The notes under the pieces: generated by a model
Seen by the model: the letters and a program-made list of their open reading frames with translations, nothing else
The model's database searches: none
Told to the model about the DNA's origin: nothing
NCBI GenBank assembly: GCA_035718085.1
Contig: DASTHS010000164.1
Span: 1 to 22,139, forward strand
From: DASTHS01 sp035718085
Lineage (GTDB): Bacteria; Actinomycetota; Acidimicrobiia; Acidimicrobiales; Palsa-688
Length of the DNA: 22,139 nucleotides
Direction: 5' to 3'
Position numbers and translations under genes: made by a program
Shown here: piece after piece, positions 1 to 7,061 of the stretch
Numbering within the stretch: position 1 is the stretch's first letter
How the letters are laid out: every line of letters starts with the position of its first letter

Positions 1-321
1 GGGCAGCTGATGGGGGCGTCGCACGCCAGCCTGCGCGACGACTACGCCGTGAGCGGGCCCGAGCTCGACCTGCTGGCGGATCTGGCATCGGCGGCCGACG
101 GGGTGGCCGGCGCCCGCCTGACCGGCGCCGGCTTCGGCGGCTGCGTGGTCGCCCTCGTCGACGCCGCCGCGGCCGGGCAGGTCGCCGCCGACGTGACCAC
201 CCGCTACCGCGCCGCGACCGGCCGGGCGGGCATCGCGCACGTCACCGCCGCCGCAGCGGGCGTGACCGTGCGCGACGATCCCCGTGGAAGGCGGGTTGCC
301 GGAGGGGGTCACCGGGCATAG
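1..321 (+). CDS. galK: Galactokinase, C-terminal fragment (cut by window start)
   Basis: The reading frame is open from base 1, so this is the last 106 residues of a longer protein. It carries the C-terminal GHMP-kinase signature of galactokinase: a MGASHASLRDDY segment followed by a GARLTGAGFGGC loop, which in this family shapes the active site for ATP-dependent phosphorylation of galactose at C1 (Leloir pathway, cytoplasm). The upstream kinase domain lies outside the window. The stop is 9 bases before the next gene on the same strand, so the two may be co-transcribed, though no functional link is evident. Galactokinase fits better than mevalonate or homoserine kinase because of the SLRDDY and GAR(L/M)TG.GFGGC wording. 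Confidence 0.9.
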   Translation, partial: GQLMGASHASLRDDYAVSGPELDLLADLASAADGVAGARLTGAGFGGCVVALVDAAAAGQVAADVTTRYRAATGRAGIAHVTAAAAGVTVRDDPRGRRVAGGGHRA

Positions 322-330
322 GTCCGATGC

Positions 331-726
331 ATGGCGGGCACCTGGGAGGCAGCGACGACGCAGCGGCCGCGCATCGTGCTCGTCGACGACGCCGCCGACC
401 TGCGCACGCTGATGCGCATCACCCTCGAGCGCGACGGCATGGAGGTGGTGGGCGAGGGAGGCGACGGGCAGGCGGCCATCGACCTGGCCGGCCGGCTGCA
501 CCCCGACGTGCTCGTGCTCGACCTGGCCATGCCGGTGATGGACGGGCTCGAGGCGCTCCCCGGCGTGCTGGCCGCCTCACCCACCACCGCCGTGGTGGTG
601 GTGAGTGGCTTCGACGACACCCTCGGCCCCGCCGCGGTGGCTGCAGGCGCCGCTGGCTACATCTGCAAGGACGCGCAGCTCGCCGAGCTCGGCAAGCGCC
701 TGCGCGCCCTGCTGCACGCCGCCTGA
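331..726 (+). CDS. Single-domain response regulator (CheY-like receiver)
   Basis: A 131-residue protein that is almost entirely a receiver domain. It shows the acidic pair Asp19-Asp20 after IVLV, the phospho-acceptor Asp64 in VLVLDLAMP, the switch residue Ser92 after a beta strand, and the conserved Lys113 in GYICKD. There is no DNA-binding or enzymatic output domain, so it probably passes a phosphate or acts by protein contact. No histidine kinase is visible nearby. The ATG at 331 lies 9 bases after galK and lacks a convincing Shine-Dalgarno site; a nearby ATG at 327 is in another frame. It ends convergently with the SCP2-like gene, 28 bases away. Confidence 0.88.
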   Translation: MAGTWEAATTQRPRIVLVDDAADLRTLMRITLERDGMEVVGEGGDGQAAIDLAGRLHPDVLVLDLAMPVMDGLEALPGVLAASPTTAVVVVSGFDDTLGPAAVAAGAAGYICKDAQLAELGKRLRALLHAA

Positions 727-749
727 CGAGCAGCAGGGCGCCCGGCAAC

Positions 750-763
750 CCGGCTTACGCCGG
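750..763. terminator. Possible short hairpin between convergent genes
   Basis: CCGGC and GCCGG form a 5-bp stem around a 4-base loop; the loop holds the TAA stop of the minus-strand SCP2-like gene. It sits between two convergent genes and could end either transcript, but it is short, has no T-tract, and could be chance in such GC-rich DNA. Confidence 0.25.
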
Positions 764-1222
764 CACCAGCTCCGTGTGCTCGGTCGGGATCGACTGGATG
801 GCGGCGAGCAGCTCGGTCCAGTAGAAGGCGGCCATGAAGAACTGCAGGGTGTCGCCGGACTCGAGCATGAGCTTGCGGTACATGACCATCTTGCCGACGT
901 CGTAGCCGTCGAGCATCGCCCGCCAGTCGGCGAGCGACCCGGCGAGCAGGAACACCGCCGGCGGGTCGAGGTCGTCGCGCCGGGCGATCGACGCCGCCGC
1001 CACCCGGCCCTCCTCGAGGTCGAGCACCAAGGTGTCGCCCTCGCCCCCGCCGGCGGGCATGTCGCGCACCGACAGGGCCAGGCGGCCGGTGACGAAGGGC
1101 CGCACCATGTCGATCCAGTCCCAGAAGTCCTGCAGCTTGCTGGCCTTGCGCTCGGCGCCGGGCCACGCGTTGATGGTGTCGCGGCAGGCGTCGGCCCACG
1201 CCGCGGTCATGAAGGCGGCCAT
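755..1222 (-). CDS. SCP2-like (sterol carrier type) lipid-binding protein
   Basis: 155 residues. The second half fits the SCP2 fold pattern: hydrophobic strands, then AVFLLAGSLADWRAMLDGYDV, then a GKMVMYRKLMLESGD segment resembling the lipid-tunnel lip of SCP2 domains. Such domains bind fatty acids, acyl-CoA or sterols in the cytoplasm; no catalytic residues are visible. The ATG at 1222 follows the stop of the R2lox gene by a single base (TGA-G-ATG), so the two are almost certainly one operon and translationally coupled; a second ATG at residue 5 is possible. The context (oxidase of a bound fatty acid upstream, acyl-ACP desaturase divergent) favours a lipid-carrier role. The family call rests on pattern recognition and is moderate. 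Confidence 0.62.
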   Translation of the reverse strand: MAAFMTAAWADACRDTINAWPGAERKASKLQDFWDWIDMVRPFVTGRLALSVRDMPAGGGEGDTLVLDLEEGRVAAASIARRDDLDPPAVFLLAGSLADWRAMLDGYDVGKMVMYRKLMLESGDTLQFFMAAFYWTELLAAIQSIPTEHTELVPA

Positions 1223-1223
1223 C

Positions 1224-2183
1224 TCAGCCGCCCGCCAGCGTGGGCTTGACCATGGCGAGCATCTCCTCCATGTCGGCGGGCAGCGACACGCCGACCATGG
1301 CCAGCTTCTTGTGCAGCTGGTCCATGAACAGCGCCTGCACCCGCTCCTCGGACCAACCGAGGGGCTCGTAGTAGATGTAGCCGGACCGGGCCGCGCCCAT
1401 CGTCAGCAGGGTGCGGAGCGTGTCGTGGATGTCGAGGACGTAGCTCGGGTCTTCGTCGAGCAGGTCGCGGACGAACTTCATGCCGCCCTGCACGTGGCGC
1501 GCCTCGTCACGGCAGGTGGCGGTGAAGCCGGTGTAGTAGGCGGGCAGCACCTTGAAGTCACGGGCGTAGTTGAGGGTGATCTTCATCACCGACAGGGCGA
1601 GCACCCCCTCGATCCAGATCATGTAGGTGGTGGCGTACTTCATCTGCAGGTGCTTGTCGTCGGGCTGGCGGCGCAGGTCGTCGGTCAGGTAGGCGAGCAG
1701 CCCGAACGGCCCGACGAAGGTCTCTTGGATGTAGTCCCACGAGCCGTCGAGCACGTCCATGATGCCATCGCCCTCGAGGCCGACCACGTCCCGGTAGAAG
1801 CGGTCGAAGAAGACGGTGTGGCGGGCTTCGTCCTCCAGGTGGCTGGTGAGGAAGATCTTGTAGTCCTCCGGCACCCCCATGAGCAGCGGGGCCAGCTCGG
1901 CCTCCACCTGGCGTTCGCCGTGGTGGAAGCCCGACGCGATGGAGAGGAACGACTCGCGCGACTCGGCGGTCATCTTCTCGTTCCAGTCGCTGCGGTCCTG
2001 GGTGAAGTCGAGGTCGTTGACGTTCCAGCGCTGGCGCAGGTAGCGGTCGTAGAGGTCGAGGTAGCCGGGCAGGTGTGCCGTCGGCACGTGCACGTAGTCG
2101 AGCACGTCGTCGATGTCGGTGCGTCCCAGCCCTTCGAGGTCGACTGCCTCGACCCGGTCGAGGCGGTCTTCGGTGATGGCCAT
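1224..2183 (-). CDS. R2lox-type ligand-binding oxidase (ribonucleotide reductase R2-like)
   Basis: 319 residues, ferritin-like four-helix diiron fold. Metal ligands can be placed by spacing: Glu90 (HHGERQVEAE), Glu119 and His122 (DEARH), Glu192 (IEGVLALS), Glu227 and His230 (RDEARH). The gene matches the remembered mycobacterial R2lox protein Rv0233 along its length. Val93 and Tyr187 sit at the same offsets from these ligands as the Val71-Tyr162 pair that forms an ether cross-link in R2lox, so this is an R2lox-like Mn/Fe oxidase rather than a true NrdF/NrdB; no large subunit is nearby. R2lox binds a long-chain fatty acid, but its physiological substrate is unknown. The ATG at 2183 is preceded by AAGGGGGG; the frame is open 60 codons further upstream, but without a comparable ribosome binding site. 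Confidence 0.82.
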   Translation of the reverse strand: MAITEDRLDRVEAVDLEGLGRTDIDDVLDYVHVPTAHLPGYLDLYDRYLRQRWNVNDLDFTQDRSDWNEKMTAESRESFLSIASGFHHGERQVEAELAPLLMGVPEDYKIFLTSHLEDEARHTVFFDRFYRDVVGLEGDGIMDVLDGSWDYIQETFVGPFGLLAYLTDDLRRQPDDKHLQMKYATTYMIWIEGVLALSVMKITLNYARDFKVLPAYYTGFTATCRDEARHVQGGMKFVRDLLDEDPSYVLDIHDTLRTLLTMGAARSGYIYYEPLGWSEERVQALFMDQLHKKLAMVGVSLPADMEEMLAMVKPTLAGG

Positions 2184-2229
2184 GCGGCCCCCCTTGTGTC
2201 GGTGCCCTCCCCCCGGAGCGGCTGCCCCG

Positions 2230-2257
2230 AGGCTACCTGTCCGACGCCCGGGCGCAA
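2230..2257 (-). promoter_or_regulatory. Candidate promoter of the R2lox-SCP2 operon
   Basis: On the minus strand TTGCGC (2257-2252) is followed after 16 bases by TAGCCT (2235-2230), a reasonable match to a housekeeping promoter. It would give a leader of about 40 bases containing the AAGGGGGG ribosome binding site ahead of the ATG at 2183. Position and spacing support it; no experimental evidence is implied. Confidence 0.35.
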
Positions 2258-2361
2258 GGGCAGACCGGTAGCGTGGGGCACCGGCATCGGGGAGGCCCCG
2301 ACCATGGGTCGGCGCGCACGGCGCCTTCCTCCACCCCCGGCGAGCGGAGGACCCGACCCAC

Positions 2362-3285
2362 ATGCAGCCCGCAGGCGCCGACCGCCTGGAGGGCCCGATG
2401 GCCGAGGCGCTCGACGCCGCCGCCGCGGGCCTCTACGCCCGCCACATGGCCCGGGCCAAGGAGTGGTTCCCCCACCAGCTGGTGCCCTGGGACCGGGGCC
2501 GCGCGTTCGACCCCGCCACCGCCGAAGAGGCGCCGGTCGACCTGCCGGCCGGGGCGGCCAGCGCGCTGTGGGTGGGCCTGCTCACCGAGGACAACCTGCC
2601 CGCCTACTACGGGGTCATCTCCGCGGTGTTCCCCTACGAGTCGGTCATGGGTGAGTGGACCCGCCGCTGGGCCGCCGAGGAGCACCGCCACTCGATCGTG
2701 ATCCGCGACTGGATCACCGTCACCCGCAGCCTCGACCTGGTCGCCCTGGAGCGGGCCCGCATGCGCCAGGTGACCACCGGGTTCCAGCCGGGGGGCCGGG
2801 GCCTCAGCGTCTACGACGGCATCGTCTACCTCACCCTGCAGGAGCTGGCCACCCGCATCGCCCACTGGAACACCGGCGACCTCCTCGACGCCAGCGGCCA
2901 GGCGGTGCTGCGCCGGGTGGCAGCCGACGAGAACCTGCACCACCTCTTCTACCGGGACCTGACCGCCGCCGCGCTGGCCGCCGACCCGTCGGCGGTGGTG
3001 GAGGCGATCGACCGGCAGGTGTGCGGCTTCGAGATGCCGGGCGCCGGCATCGGCGACTTCGCCCGCCACGCCGGGGCCATCGCCGCCATCGGCGTCTACG
3101 ACTTCAAGGTGCACTACGAGCAGGTGGTGGCGCCGGTGCTCGGCACGCACTGGCGCATCGAGGAGCTCACCGGGCTCAGCGCCGCCGCCGAGGCCGCCCG
3201 CGACCACCTCCTGGCCCACGTCGCCCGCCTGCGCCGGGTTGCCGGGCGCATCGGCGCCCAGGCGCCCCCCCAGCAGGCCCGCTAG
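2362..3285 (+). CDS. Acyl-[acyl-carrier-protein] desaturase (soluble, diiron)
   Basis: 307 residues, ferritin-like family of soluble acyl-ACP desaturases (plant stearoyl-ACP desaturase; mycobacterial DesA1/DesA2). The six ligands are present with family spacing: Glu76 (LLTEDN), Glu107 and His110 (AEEHRH), Glu161 followed by His168 (LQELATRIAH), Glu190 and His193 (DENLHH). It should use O2 and reduced ferredoxin to insert a double bond into ACP-bound fatty acids in the cytoplasm. A GGAGG lies 11 bases before the ATG at 2362; Met13 is an alternative. It diverges from the R2lox operon across a 178-base intergenic stretch, so two diiron oxidases with fatty-acid ligands sit back to back. Its TAG stop shares the bases CTAG with the stop of the convergent sigma gene. 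Confidence 0.87.
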   Translation: MQPAGADRLEGPMAEALDAAAAGLYARHMARAKEWFPHQLVPWDRGRAFDPATAEEAPVDLPAGAASALWVGLLTEDNLPAYYGVISAVFPYESVMGEWTRRWAAEEHRHSIVIRDWITVTRSLDLVALERARMRQVTTGFQPGGRGLSVYDGIVYLTLQELATRIAHWNTGDLLDASGQAVLRRVAADENLHHLFYRDLTAAALAADPSAVVEAIDRQVCGFEMPGAGIGDFARHAGAIAAIGVYDFKVHYEQVVAPVLGTHWRIEELTGLSAAAEAARDHLLAHVARLRRVAGRIGAQAPPQQAR

Positions 3286-3872
3286 CCGGCCTCGTCGACC
3301 GCAGGGGCCACCCCCCGGGGGGCGCCTGCGCCGGGGGTGCGGTCGGCGTCGTCATCGGCCAGCAGCGCGGCCAGCTCGGCGCGCCCGCGCGCCACCCGGG
3401 AGCGCACCGTGCCGACCGGCACGCCGAGCACGTCGGCCGCCTCTGCGTACGACAGGCCGACCCAGCGGGTGAGCACGAGGGCGTCGCGCCGGTCGGTGTC
3501 GAGGTGGGCGAGCAGCCCGGCGAGCACCACCGCGCCCTCCGGCCCCGTCGCGCTGGCCGGGACCCGGCGGCCCCGCTCGGAGGCCAGCTGGCCCGCCAGG
3601 CGGGCCCGCCGGGCGCGGCTGCGGTGGGCGTCGATGCAGACGTTGCGGGCGATGCGCAGCACCCAAGCGGTGGCTGGGGCGTCACCGCCGTAGCCGGGCA
3701 GGGCCCGCACCACCCGCACCACGGCCTCCTGGGCCAGGTCGGGGCCGTCGGTCGGGCCGGCCAGCGCGCGGCACAGCCGGTGGACGGGCACGTAGGCGGC
3801 GTCGAGGAAGGCGTCGAGGGCGGCCGGGTCGCCGTCGCGCGCCGCCACGGCCAGCCGGGTCAGCGCATCCAC
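3282..3872 (-). CDS. ECF-family RNA polymerase sigma factor
   Basis: 196 residues with the two ECF domains. Region 2 runs over roughly residues 15-95 (LAQEAVVRVVRALPGY, then WVLRIARNVCIDAHRSRARR). Region 4 lies at about 125-180 (DTDRRDALVLTRWVGLSYAEAADVLGVPVGTVRSRVARGRAELAALL region), a clear helix-turn-helix. A short Asp/Pro-rich tail follows. The start is taken as the GTG at 3872; the frame stays open upstream but without homology. No Shine-Dalgarno site precedes it, and a TAGCGT -10 hexamer ends 8 bases before the GTG, suggesting a leaderless mRNA. The gene diverges from an operon ending in a zinc-finger anti-sigma factor, the likely antagonist of this sigma. ECF identity is firm; the regulon is inferred. 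Confidence 0.9.
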   Translation of the reverse strand: MDALTRLAVAARDGDPAALDAFLDAAYVPVHRLCRALAGPTDGPDLAQEAVVRVVRALPGYGGDAPATAWVLRIARNVCIDAHRSRARRARLAGQLASERGRRVPASATGPEGAVVLAGLLAHLDTDRRDALVLTRWVGLSYAEAADVLGVPVGTVRSRVARGRAELAALLADDDADRTPGAGAPRGVAPAVDEAG

Positions 3873-3880
3873 GTGCGCCC

Positions 3881-3910
3881 ACGCTACGAACGACGTCGGT
3901 GGACCGACAA
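3881..3910 (-). promoter_or_regulatory. Candidate promoter of the ECF sigma gene
   Basis: On the minus strand TTGTCG (3910-3905) and TAGCGT (3886-3881) are separated by 18 bases. The -10 ends 8 bases before the GTG start, so transcription would begin at or next to the start codon. The -35 lies inside the palindrome at 3902-3917. Confidence 0.4.
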
Positions 3911-3917
3911 ATCGGTC
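3902..3917. promoter_or_regulatory. Candidate operator: perfect inverted repeat between divergent promoters
   Basis: GACCGA and TCGGTC form perfect 6-base arms around CAAA. The site overlaps the proposed -35 of the sigma gene and lies 8 bases upstream of the GGAACT element of the opposite operon. Its form resembles operators bound by TetR-type dimers, but no such regulator is encoded in the window. Confidence 0.4.
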
Positions 3918-3925
3918 GGCGGCCG

Positions 3926-3950
3926 GGAACTCGCCGCACCCGCCGAGCGT
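3926..3950 (+). promoter_or_regulatory. Candidate ECF-type promoter of the SCO-lipoprotein-anti-sigma operon
   Basis: GGAACT (3926-3931) and CGT (3948-3950) are separated by 16 bases, matching the general GGAAC-N16/17-CGT layout of ECF promoters. It would start transcription just ahead of the ATG at 3961. If recognised by the divergent sigma factor, that sigma would drive its own anti-sigma operon. Confidence 0.4.
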
Positions 3951-3960
3951 GAGGAAGACG

Positions 3961-5802
3961 ATGCAGATGCACGGGCCCGACCTGAACGCCCCGGCGGTGG
4001 TCGCCGCGTTCCACACCGCCCTGCGCCACCAGGTGCTGGTGGTGCTGCTGCTCCTCGCCGCCGTCCCGGTCGCCTGGAACGTGTGGCGGTGGCGCAGCGG
4101 CGCGGGGCAACCGGCGGCGCCGCTCGAGGGATGGGGGGAAGAGCCGGTGGCGCGCCGGGCGCTGCGGGTCGCCTTCGGGTTGCTGTGGGTGGCCGACGGG
4201 CTGCTGCAGCTGCAGCAGTCGATGCCGCTCGGGCTGGTGCCGAGGGTGGTCGAGCCGGCGGCGGCGGGGTCACCGGGATGGGTGCAGACCTTCGTGGCCG
4301 ACGCCTCCGCCCCCTGGAGCCGCCACCCCGTCGCCGCCGCCGCCGCCGTGGTGTGGGTGCAGCTGGGGCTGGGCGCGTGGATGCTGGCCGCCAACCGCGG
4401 CCTGGCCTCCCGGCTGTCGGGGGTGGCGACGGCAGGGTGGGCGGCGGTGGTGTGGGCCGCCGGCAACGCCTTCGGTGGCATCTTCGGCGGCGGGGTGTCG
4501 TGGCTGACCGGGGCGCCCGGCGCCGTCGTGCTCTACGGGGTGGCGGGGGTGCTCGTCGCCCTCCCCGAGGCCCGCTGGACCGGTCCGCGCCTCGGACGCC
4601 TCCTGCTGCGCGCCAGCGGGGTGGTGCTCCTCGGCGCTGCCCTCCTGCAGGCGTGGCCGGGCCGGGGGTTCTGGCAGGGCGGCCCCGACGGCGGCCTCTC
4701 GTCGGCCGTCGCCGGGATGGCTTCCACTCCCCAACCGGGCTGGCTCCACGCCGCGGTGGCCGGCTTCGGCGACCTGGCCGCCGCCCACGGCTGGGCGGTG
4801 AACCTGGGCGTCGTGGTGGCCCTGGCCGGCGCCGGGGCGCTGCTGGTCGCCGGCTCGCTGCCCGCCGCAGGGGCACCCGCCGGGTGGGGTCGCCGCCTGG
4901 CCCTCGCCGGGCGGGTCGGCATGGTCGCCGCCCTCGCCTTCTGCGCCGCCGACTGGGTGCTGGTGCAAGACCTCGGGGTGCTCGGCGGCCTCGGCACCGA
5001 CCCCAACTCGATGGTGCCCGCCGCCGCTCTGGTGGCCGTCGCGTGGCTGGCCCTGACCCGGGCGCCGGCGGGGCTGCCCGCCGGGGTCACCGCGCTGCCC
5101 CGGGCCGCCCGGCGCTGGTGGCAGGTGCCCCCGGCGGCCGCCCTGCGGGTGACCGCGAGCGCCGCCGCCCTCGGGGTCATGCTGCTCGGGGTGGTGCCGC
5201 TCGGCGCCGCCGCCCTCGAACCCCACGCCGACCCGATCATCACGACCGCCCTCGACGGCGCCCCGCAGCCCATCGACGTGCCCGCCGGCGGCTTCACGCT
5301 GACCGACGAGCACGGCCGGCCGGTCAGCCTGGCGTCGCTGCGGGGACGCACCGTGGCGCTGACCTTCCTCGACCCGGTGTGCACCTCGGACTGCCCGATC
5401 ATCGCCCGCGAGTTCGCCCAGACCGCCCAGCTGCTCGGCCGGCCCCGGGCGGCGGCGTTCGTGGCGGTCGACATCAACCCGCGCTTCCTCGACCCCGCCT
5501 ACCTGCGGGCGTTCGACCACGAGCAGCACCTGGGCGCCGTGCCGGGGTGGCGCTACCTCACCGGATCGCTCGGCGCGCTGCGGGCGGTCTGGAAGGAGTA
5601 CGGCGCCTACGTCGCCGAGACGCCGTCGGGGGGCATGGTCGACCACAACGACCTCGCCTACGTCATCGGCCCCGACGGCCGGCTGCGCGACGAGCTCGAC
5701 GCCGACCCGGGGCCGGGCACCTCGGCCAGCGAGTCGTCGTTCGCGGTCACCCTGGCCGGCGTCATGCGCCAGGTGATCGGCGCAGGCGGGGCGTCGGCGT
5801 GA
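3961..5802 (+). CDS. Polytopic membrane protein fused to a SCO1/SenC thioredoxin-fold domain
   Basis: 613 residues. The first ~420 are a multi-pass membrane region made of two related halves, recalling DoxX-like proteins (motifs GLLWVADGLLQLQ, FGGIFGGGVSWLTGAPGA, PGWLHAA and DWVLVQDLGVLGGLGTDPNS). From about residue 435 follows a SCO1/SenC domain with FTLTDEHGRPVSL, the CxxxC motif Cys474-TSD-Cys478 and the distal His562 in VDHNDLAYVIGPDG; the Cys-to-His spacing fits SCO copper-site geometry. SCO proteins deliver copper to, or control thiols of, cytochrome oxidase outside the membrane. GAGGA precedes the ATG at 3961; ATG 3967 and GTG 3949 are alternatives. It overlaps the next gene by GTGA and is the first gene of the operon. 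The SCO assignment is firm; the membrane part's role is unknown. Confidence 0.85.
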   Translation: MQMHGPDLNAPAVVAAFHTALRHQVLVVLLLLAAVPVAWNVWRWRSGAGQPAAPLEGWGEEPVARRALRVAFGLLWVADGLLQLQQSMPLGLVPRVVEPAAAGSPGWVQTFVADASAPWSRHPVAAAAAVVWVQLGLGAWMLAANRGLASRLSGVATAGWAAVVWAAGNAFGGIFGGGVSWLTGAPGAVVLYGVAGVLVALPEARWTGPRLGRLLLRASGVVLLGAALLQAWPGRGFWQGGPDGGLSSAVAGMASTPQPGWLHAAVAGFGDLAAAHGWAVNLGVVVALAGAGALLVAGSLPAAGAPAGWGRRLALAGRVGMVAALAFCAADWVLVQDLGVLGGLGTDPNSMVPAAALVAVAWLALTRAPAGLPAGVTALPRAARRWWQVPPAAALRVTASAAALGVMLLGVVPLGAAALEPHADPIITTALDGAPQPIDVPAGGFTLTDEHGRPVSLASLRGRTVALTFLDPVCTSDCPIIAREFAQTAQLLGRPRAAAFVAVDINPRFLDPAYLRAFDHEQHLGAVPGWRYLTGSLGALRAVWKEYGAYVAETPSGGMVDHNDLAYVIGPDGRLRDELDADPGPGTSASESSFAVTLAGVMRQVIGAGGASA

Positions 5803-7061
5803 CCGGCCGCCGTGCCACCGCCGCCCTGGCAGCGGCGGGGCTGGCCGCCCTCGCCGGGTGCGGGGCGGCAAGCTCGGCCACCTCGGCCGGCGTCGCCGGC
5901 GCCGGGGGCGCCGGCGGGTCGGGTGCCGCTGCGGGCGGCCGCCTCCCGCTGGCCACCGCCGTCAAAACCGGCACGGCGACGTGGGCCACCCTGGCGGTGG
6001 GTGCGCTCCACGACCCGGCCAACACCTTCTGGGTGCTCCTGGAGCGGGCCCACGGCTCGGCCGCCTGGGTCGACCAGACGCAGGGCACCGACACCGCCAC
6101 CAACGGCGGGGTGCTCGAGTCGGTGGCCCGAGCCGACGCCACCGCCGGCGGGGGCACCGCAGGGGGCGCCACCACCGGCGCCGGCCCGCACCTGCTGGTG
6201 GCCGTGGCCCCCTCCCAGCTGCTCGCCTTCAGCCCGGTCGTGACCAGCGGACCGGTGGCGCCCGACGGCACCACCAGCTTCACCGCGGCCGGCCCCGCCC
6301 CCGGCCTGCAGGCCTCGGCGGCGGCGCTGGCCGCCCGTGGCGCCGGAGCGGTCGGGGTGGCGGCGGCAGGCGACCGGCTGGTGGCCAGCGCCGACGTCGC
6401 CACCGGTGGCTGGTCGACCCTCGCCACCGCGGCCGCCATCGGGAACGGGTCGACGTGCGGCACCCCGGTGTTGCACGCGGTGGCGGTCACGTCCGGCGGG
6501 CTGCTGGCCGGCGGGTCGTGCCCCGGCCGTGGCGTCGGCCTGTGGTCGTCGGCCGGCACCCCGGGGGCGGCGTGGGCGCCGGTCACGGTGGCCCTGCCGG
6601 CCACCGACGGCCGGGCGGCCGACGTGGCGTGGGCCGCCCCCGACCCGGTCGGCTCCGGGCCGGGAGGGGGGGCGGTGGCGTTGCTCGTCGACGGGCCGGT
6701 CGTGCTGGCCGCCCACGTCGGCGCCGCCGGCCCGGCGCAGGTGTCGCCGCCGCGCCCCGCCGGCGCGCTCGACGCGGTCACCGCCACCCCCGACGGCGGG
6801 GTGGCGGTGGTCACCGGGCCCGCCGCCGCCCCGGCGGTGGCCCGGTGGTCACCGGGGAGCGGCCGCTGGGTGTCCCTGCCGGCGCCGCCGGCGGGCACCG
6901 CCGTGGTCACCGTGGGGGCCGACGGCCTGGTGACCGCGCTGGCCGCCACGCCGCTCGGCCGTCCGACCACGGTGACGGCCTGGTCGCTCGCCCCCGGCGC
7001 CTCGCAGTGGCAACGTGGCCAGGTGCTCGACCTGGCGGTGCCCTTCGGGAGCTCCGGGTGA
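5799..7061 (+). CDS. Lipoprotein, beta-propeller-like, unknown function
   Basis: 420 residues, starting at a GTG that overlaps the previous stop as GTGA, so translation is coupled. The N-terminus is a lipoprotein signal (TGRR, a hydrophobic Ala/Leu stretch, then a LAGC lipobox with Cys21), placing the protein on the outer face of the membrane. A Gly/Ala-rich linker follows, then a body rich in short beta strands in repeating blocks (for example STLATAA, LWSSAGTPGAAWAPV, ARWSPGSGRWVSLPAP), which recalls a seven-bladed propeller. No catalytic motif is recognised. Its position between a SCO protein and an anti-sigma factor suggests a role in sensing or in the envelope process the SCO domain serves. 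The propeller idea is inference. Confidence 0.72.
   Translation: MTGRRATAALAAAGLAALAGCGAASSATSAGVAGAGGAGGSGAAAGGRLPLATAVKTGTATWATLAVGALHDPANTFWVLLERAHGSAAWVDQTQGTDTATNGGVLESVARADATAGGGTAGGATTGAGPHLLVAVAPSQLLAFSPVVTSGPVAPDGTTSFTAAGPAPGLQASAAALAARGAGAVGVAAAGDRLVASADVATGGWSTLATAAAIGNGSTCGTPVLHAVAVTSGGLLAGGSCPGRGVGLWSSAGTPGAAWAPVTVALPATDGRAADVAWAAPDPVGSGPGGGAVALLVDGPVVLAAHVGAAGPAQVSPPRPAGALDAVTATPDGGVAVVTGPAAAPAVARWSPGSGRWVSLPAPPAGTAVVTVGADGLVTALAATPLGRPTTVTAWSLAPGASQWQRGQVLDLAVPFGSSG

Noticed and set aside
1224..2183. Ribonucleotide reductase small subunit (nrdF/nrdB)
   Set aside because: No large-subunit gene nearby, and the Val93/Tyr187 positions and overall sequence fit R2lox better.
1032..2654. 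540-residue plus-strand frame opposite the R2lox gene
   Set aside because: His/Val/Leu/Glu-rich antisense shadow; the minus strand carries complete metal-ligand motifs.
2655..7061. 1468-residue plus-strand open frame
   Set aside because: Mostly Arg/Pro/Gly-rich shadow translation across the desaturase, sigma and SCO genes; only the part from 5799 (lipoprotein) is a real gene.
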